Assembly: GCA_035938215.1 (NCBI GenBank)
Contig: DASZHC010000241.1
Location: 1 to 24,485, forward strand
Direction of reading: 5' to 3'
Source of the DNA: DASZHC01 sp035938215
Lineage (GTDB): Bacteria; Verrucomicrobiota; Verrucomicrobiia; Chthoniobacterales; JAFAMB01
Length of the DNA stretch: 24,485 nt
The position numbers were made by a program, and so were the translations under genes. Numbering within the stretch: the stretch's first letter is position 1; each line of letters begins with the position of its first letter. Positions 20,819 through 24,485 of the stretch are shown one piece after another. A model generated the notes under the pieces. That model was not told where the DNA came from, searched no databases, and worked only from the letters and a program-made list of their open reading frames with translations.

Positions 20819-23800
20819 ATGTCTGCGGAAACGTGTCGCGATGCTCTCCAACAGTCATTGATCCGTCTTTCCAACCGCCTTGCCGAGCTTAGCGCGTGGC
20901 GTGATCGCGAATGTATCTTTCTATCGCAAGGCGAAATCCGTATTCACCGGGACGCAGCCTGGACCCTGATCAGGCACGGTGATTATTGGCCGGCACAAGG
21001 CGCTCCTGTGGAAATCCGTTTCGCCGGGTTAGTGCCAAAGGCTTGGGCCGGACTTCCCGTCCATTGCCGCTTCGGCTTGGGCGGAGAGGCGCTGCTATTC
21101 ATTAACGACGAACCTGTTGCCGGCCTGAATTCGTTCCAGACGGAGCACCCGGTGCTGGCTACAGCCGAAGGAGAAGAAGCGCTCCGCTTTCGCGCAGAGG
21201 TCGTTCCGCATGGGTTGTTTGGTACCCCGACAAAGCAGCCACAAATTGAACTGGCTTGCTTGTTGGTACCCGACTCCGACGTCCGTCCACTTTACAATGA
21301 TCTCGCGGCGGCGTTGGACTCCGCTCGGTGCCACCATTTGGCTGGGCGCAGATCCATTGCAGAGTGCCTTGTAGATGCCGTGCAACATGCATTTACCGGA
21401 ATAACGCTACCTCGGGGCGACACCGGCGAGTACCTCGCGAGAATCGCTTCGATTTCGCAAAGCCGCGCGAGCGAAAGCTTTTATGGAAATCAGGAGAGTC
21501 TGGCATCCCTTTGGGAAAACTGGGAGTTCCATTCCCCAATTCGTTCTCTAACCTCAGATCATCGCGAGCGTTTGCGCAAGGTCAGAGAGATGTTTGCCCG
21601 TGAGCTCGAAAGAATCCGGACAAAGTATCCACCGGAGGGAGGCGTCTGGCTGACAGGGCACGCTCACATCGACCTGGCGTGGCTATGGCCCCTGGAAGAA
21701 ACGCGACGAAAGGCTCAGAGGACCTTTCAGAACGTCATCAGTCTCATGGGGAAATACCCTGAACTGCGCTTCAATCAGTCGAGCGCACAACTCTATGCTT
21801 GGATCGAGCAAAACGACCCTCTGTTGTTCGACAAGGTCCGAGATCGAGTCCGCGAAGGCTTTTGGGAAATCGTCGGAGGGATGTGGGTTGAGCCTGACGG
21901 AAATCTGCCGGCGGGCGAATCCTGGGTTCGGCAGCTTCTCTTTGGTCAGAGATACTTCGGAAATCGATTCGGCAGACGCTCAAAAGTGGCATGGCTCCCG
22001 GACTCGTTCGGATTCGCTGGTAACCTTCCCCAACTCTTCAAGTCTGCTGGAATGCCTTTCTTTTTCACGCACAAGCTGACGTGGAACGAACGTAATCGGT
22101 TTCCCTACGACCTTTACTGGTGGGAAGGCATCGACGGCAGCCGCGTCCTGGCCCACAGTTTCCGTAACTCGGAGCATGGCTACAACTCGCGCCTCACTGC
22201 TCAGGAGTTGGCGGAGACCTGGCACAATTTCGGCGCAAAACGGAGGCACGATTTCACACTTCTGGCTTTCGGTTACGGCGACGGAGGCGGCGGTCCTAGC
22301 AGCGATATGTTGGAACGCTTCGCCCGCTTAAAGGAATTCCCTGGTTTGCCCCATTTGCGCATGGGCGGCGTTGCGGAGTTTTACGAGAGCATCTCCACAG
22401 AAGCGCTGCCGGTCTGGGTCGGTGAGCAATACCTGGAATACCATCGCGCCACCTATACGACGCAAGGTAGAATGAAATCGCTGCATCGCGAACTGGAGCA
22501 CGCGCTGGTCGAATCAGAAACAACGGCGACTCTTGCGTTCGTCCGGCAGAAGAAGGCTTACCCAAAGGAGGCGTTTGATCGCCTCTGGCAGATATTGCTC
22601 ATCAACCAATTTCATGACATACTTCCCGGATCGAGTATTCATTCTGTCTACGAGACGGCGCACGCCCAGTTAACAACTGCCCTGAATGAATCGGCTCAGC
22701 TTCGCATCGACGCACTCGGGCCGGCCAATATCAAAGACGGTTCGAACGCCGGCGAAGGCCTTGAAGGTTTGATCTGGAATCTGGAGATTTACGATCGACC
22801 ACTGGTCGCCGAAATCGTGGCGTGCTCGAGCGCGGGAATCCGGCTGCTAACTTTCGACGCACGCGAGGCTCCAACACAGCGGCTCGACGAAAATCGCATT
22901 CTCGTTGTTGCCGAAGACGTTATGGTGCCAGCTTTAGGGGCACTCCCGGTAAGCATCACTGAGGGCGCGCAACGCGCGGTATCCCCTCCCGTTGTGGCAA
23001 GCGCCGGCGCGATGGAAAACGAGTTCCTTCGGATTCAATTGGGAGAAGATGGTACGCTCGCCTCGATCTACGATAAGGAATGCGCGAGGGAAGTTCTTGC
23101 AGATCGCGGCAATCAGCTTTGGCTATTCACGGATATTCCGCGTCAATTCGACGCCTGGGATATCGATGCTTCTTACAACGATGAGGGGATGGAACTCCTT
23201 GCTGGCGGCACATCTGAGTTGATCGAAAACGGCCCACTGCGTGCTGCTCTGCGGATCACTCGCCGGCATGATGGTATCGCGATAATCCAGACTTACCGCC
23301 TCAGGCGGCTTTCCCGCATCCTGGAGATTCATAACAGTGTACATTGGTGCGGGCGCCGAAGGCTCCTGCGCGCGCTCTTTCCGCTCAGTGTCCGAACACA
23401 CGAAATGTGGGCGGAAACTGCTTTCGGCGCCGTGGCACGCTCCAACAACCGAAATACCCCATGGGATGCGGCCAGATTTGAGGCTCCGGCTCACCGCTGG
23501 GTCGACCTCAGCGAGCCGAGTTATGGAGTTAGTCTGCTGAACAACGGTAAATACGGTCACAGTGCAGATGGCAATATGCTAGGCATCAGCCTTCTTCGTT
23601 CTCCGATCTATCCGGATCCGTACGCCGATGAAGGGGATCACGAATTTGTTTACGCAATCTATCCTCACCGTGGCAACTGGAGAAATGGCACCGTCCGGGC
23701 GGCCAAGGAGCTGCACCGTCCACTGAGATACAGCGGGGGATGTCCAGATGCCATCCATTCATCTCTGTTGCGGCTAAGCGGAGGTGTGCTTGAGCTAGCG

Positions 23801-24028
23801 TGTCTGAAACGGGCGGAGGATTGCGACGATGTGGTTGTGCGCCTGTACGAGCCTCACGGAGATCGGGGCCACATAGTTCTTGAGTCCCTGGTACGCCTTG
23901 AGCGAGCTGCAATCGTCAATATCCTGGAAGAGCAATTAGAGGAGCTTCCAGTCGAAGACGGCCGGCGAATAACATTTTCGTTCACTCCTTTTCAGATAGT
24001 TTCACTCAGACTTTCTTTTGGCGGGTGA
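20819..24028 (+). CDS. Alpha-mannosidase, glycoside hydrolase family 38
   Basis: 1069 residues, full length for the Ams1/MAN2C1-like (cytosolic class II) group. There is no signal peptide, so it acts in the cytoplasm. An N-terminal beta domain spans ~1-190. The catalytic domain starts at ~270: zinc ligands His283 and Asp285 in GHAHIDLAWLWPLEETRRK, nucleophile Asp395 in WLPDSFGFAG, and His599 in NQFHDILPGSS, matching the H-x-D, D and H zinc/catalytic set known for GH38. Other landmarks are GGMWVEPDGNLPAGES and FGYGDGGGGP. C-terminal beta-sandwich domains follow (~640-1069). It hydrolyses alpha-mannosides after import. The adjacent divergent ABC importer supports a mannoside uptake and degradation unit. 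Confidence 0.96.
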   Translation: MSAETCRDALQQSLIRLSNRLAELSAWRDRECIFLSQGEIRIHRDAAWTLIRHGDYWPAQGAPVEIRFAGLVPKAWAGLPVHCRFGLGGEALLFINDEPVAGLNSFQTEHPVLATAEGEEALRFRAEVVPHGLFGTPTKQPQIELACLLVPDSDVRPLYNDLAAALDSARCHHLAGRRSIAECLVDAVQHAFTGITLPRGDTGEYLARIASISQSRASESFYGNQESLASLWENWEFHSPIRSLTSDHRERLRKVREMFARELERIRTKYPPEGGVWLTGHAHIDLAWLWPLEETRRKAQRTFQNVISLMGKYPELRFNQSSAQLYAWIEQNDPLLFDKVRDRVREGFWEIVGGMWVEPDGNLPAGESWVRQLLFGQRYFGNRFGRRSKVAWLPDSFGFAGNLPQLFKSAGMPFFFTHKLTWNERNRFPYDLYWWEGIDGSRVLAHSFRNSEHGYNSRLTAQELAETWHNFGAKRRHDFTLLAFGYGDGGGGPSSDMLERFARLKEFPGLPHLRMGGVAEFYESISTEALPVWVGEQYLEYHRATYTTQGRMKSLHRELEHALVESETTATLAFVRQKKAYPKEAFDRLWQILLINQFHDILPGSSIHSVYETAHAQLTTALNESAQLRIDALGPANIKDGSNAGEGLEGLIWNLEIYDRPLVAEIVACSSAGIRLLTFDAREAPTQRLDENRILVVAEDVMVPALGALPVSITEGAQRAVSPPVVASAGAMENEFLRIQLGEDGTLASIYDKECAREVLADRGNQLWLFTDIPRQFDAWDIDASYNDEGMELLAGGTSELIENGPLRAALRITRRHDGIAIIQTYRLRRLSRILEIHNSVHWCGRRRLLRALFPLSVRTHEMWAETAFGAVARSNNRNTPWDAARFEAPAHRWVDLSEPSYGVSLLNNGKYGHSADGNMLGISLLRSPIYPDPYADEGDHEFVYAIYPHRGNWRNGTVRAAKELHRPLRYSGGCPDAIHSSLLRLSGGVLELACLKRAEDCDDVVVRLYEPHGDRGHIVLESLVRLERAAIVNILEEQLEELPVEDGRRITFSFTPFQIVSLRLSFGG

Positions 24029-24291
24029 ACCGCCCGAATCGCTCTGTGTGCGCGGATCTCTCCAGAAACTGGTGGTGGAAACTCTTAAGGCGTTGGAGAG
24101 GCGTTGCTCCAATGCCCGGAGCCGCGGTAAAAGATAGTTTGGCTGGCTTTGGCGACCTGGCGGAGCACTCAGCCCGCTGGCCGCCGAGACCGGCCGCTTC
24201 GGAGATGCAGCCCTGCCAATCTGCCTCGAGAGAACGCCAAAAAATCCGGCTGCCATCGCCATTCTATGACGAGACCGCACACTCGAACGAT
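24029..24291. other. Spacer between alpha-mannosidase and the right-edge gene, with a hairpin
   Basis: About 260 bp without a supportable gene; the frames here have no family motif. A 10-bp imperfect stem (ggcgttggag at 24089-24098, ctccaatgcc at 24107-24116, one G-T pair, 8-nt loop) lies ~60 nt after the mannosidase stop and may end its transcript. The two flanking genes are convergent. Confidence 0.5.
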
Positions 24292-24485
24292 TCAGAATTT
24301 CCAGGCTGAACCGAGCCGAAAATGGCCGGAACTATACCGGTTCCCGAACTCAGTATAGAGTCCGACGCTCAGATATCCCAGGTCAAGAATCTGGTTTTCC
24401 ACCTTCCAAGTAAAATGGTGTCCTACCTCGCCACCAATCGTCCAATAGGAACCAATTGCGGCTGACTGAAAAAATTGAGTATAGA
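24292..24485 (-). CDS. C-terminus of a probable outer-membrane beta-barrel protein (partial)
   Basis: A frame open from the window's right edge to TGA at 24292-24294, 63 residues. It shows amphipathic beta strands rich in aromatic and small residues (IGSYWTIGGEVGHHFTWKV, LDLGYLSVGLYTEFGNRY) and ends in GHFRLGSAWKF. A terminal Phe after an alternating strand is the sorting signal of barrel proteins inserted by BamA. No start codon is in the window. The exact family (porin, adhesin, transport barrel) cannot be told. Confidence 0.5.
   Translation of the reverse strand, partial: YTQFFQSAAIGSYWTIGGEVGHHFTWKVENQILDLGYLSVGLYTEFGNRYSSGHFRLGSAWKF

Noticed and set aside
24002..24280. Open frames on both strands after the mannosidase
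   Set aside because: They overlap each other, have no motif and partly overlap the mannosidase end.

Overview
The window looks like a piece of a Gram-negative chromosome with an outer membrane. It carries the end of a tolB-pal locus, an ADP-heptose epimerase for LPS, and a C-terminal outer-membrane beta-barrel fragment at the right edge. The style of several proteins points to Verrucomicrobiota, probably a soil lineage: a DUF5069 protein, a DXS with an NDNEWSI cofactor motif, and a sigma factor / membrane protein / HtrA-like trio. This is inference from protein flavour; no rRNA or other phylogenetic marker is present. I found no tRNA, rRNA, CRISPR array, prophage or intact transposase.

Left part (1-5650), all on the plus strand: the last 22 codons of tolB, then pal. 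A ~600 bp spacer with palindromic DNA follows. Next comes a tightly packed trio: an ECF-type sigma factor, a single-pass membrane protein (putative anti-sigma) overlapping it by 4 nt, and an HtrA-like PDZ protein whose three catalytic residues are all substituted. xseB and dxs follow and overlap each other.

Middle part (5650-13770), housekeeping and lone genes: an ABC-2 type ATPase without its permeases; a minus-strand run of GNAT acetyltransferase, larB and a zinc alcohol dehydrogenase; plus-strand plsY and gpsA (phosphatidate synthesis); a minus-strand pair of a membrane-anchored unknown and a nucleoside-phosphorylase-like enzyme; and divergent hldD.

Accessory part (13770-17480): two copies of a palindromic repeat (13781-13915 and 15526-15691) bracket a six-helix membrane protein and a membrane-anchored pentapeptide-repeat protein. 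A small Tyr/Trp/His-rich secreted ORF ends exactly at the second repeat. A nitroreductase and an N-terminally truncated DUF5069 gene follow. A second repeat family (30 bp, at 7035 and 17452) sits next to the orphan ABC ATPase and at the break of the DUF5069 gene. Short palindromic elements are thus tied to several local rearrangements.

Right part (17480-24485), sugar catabolism: a minus-strand ABC importer (solute-binding protein and two permeases, no ATPase) faces away from a large plus-strand GH38 alpha-mannosidase. The two share a 117 bp promoter region. Together they suggest uptake and hydrolysis of mannosides.
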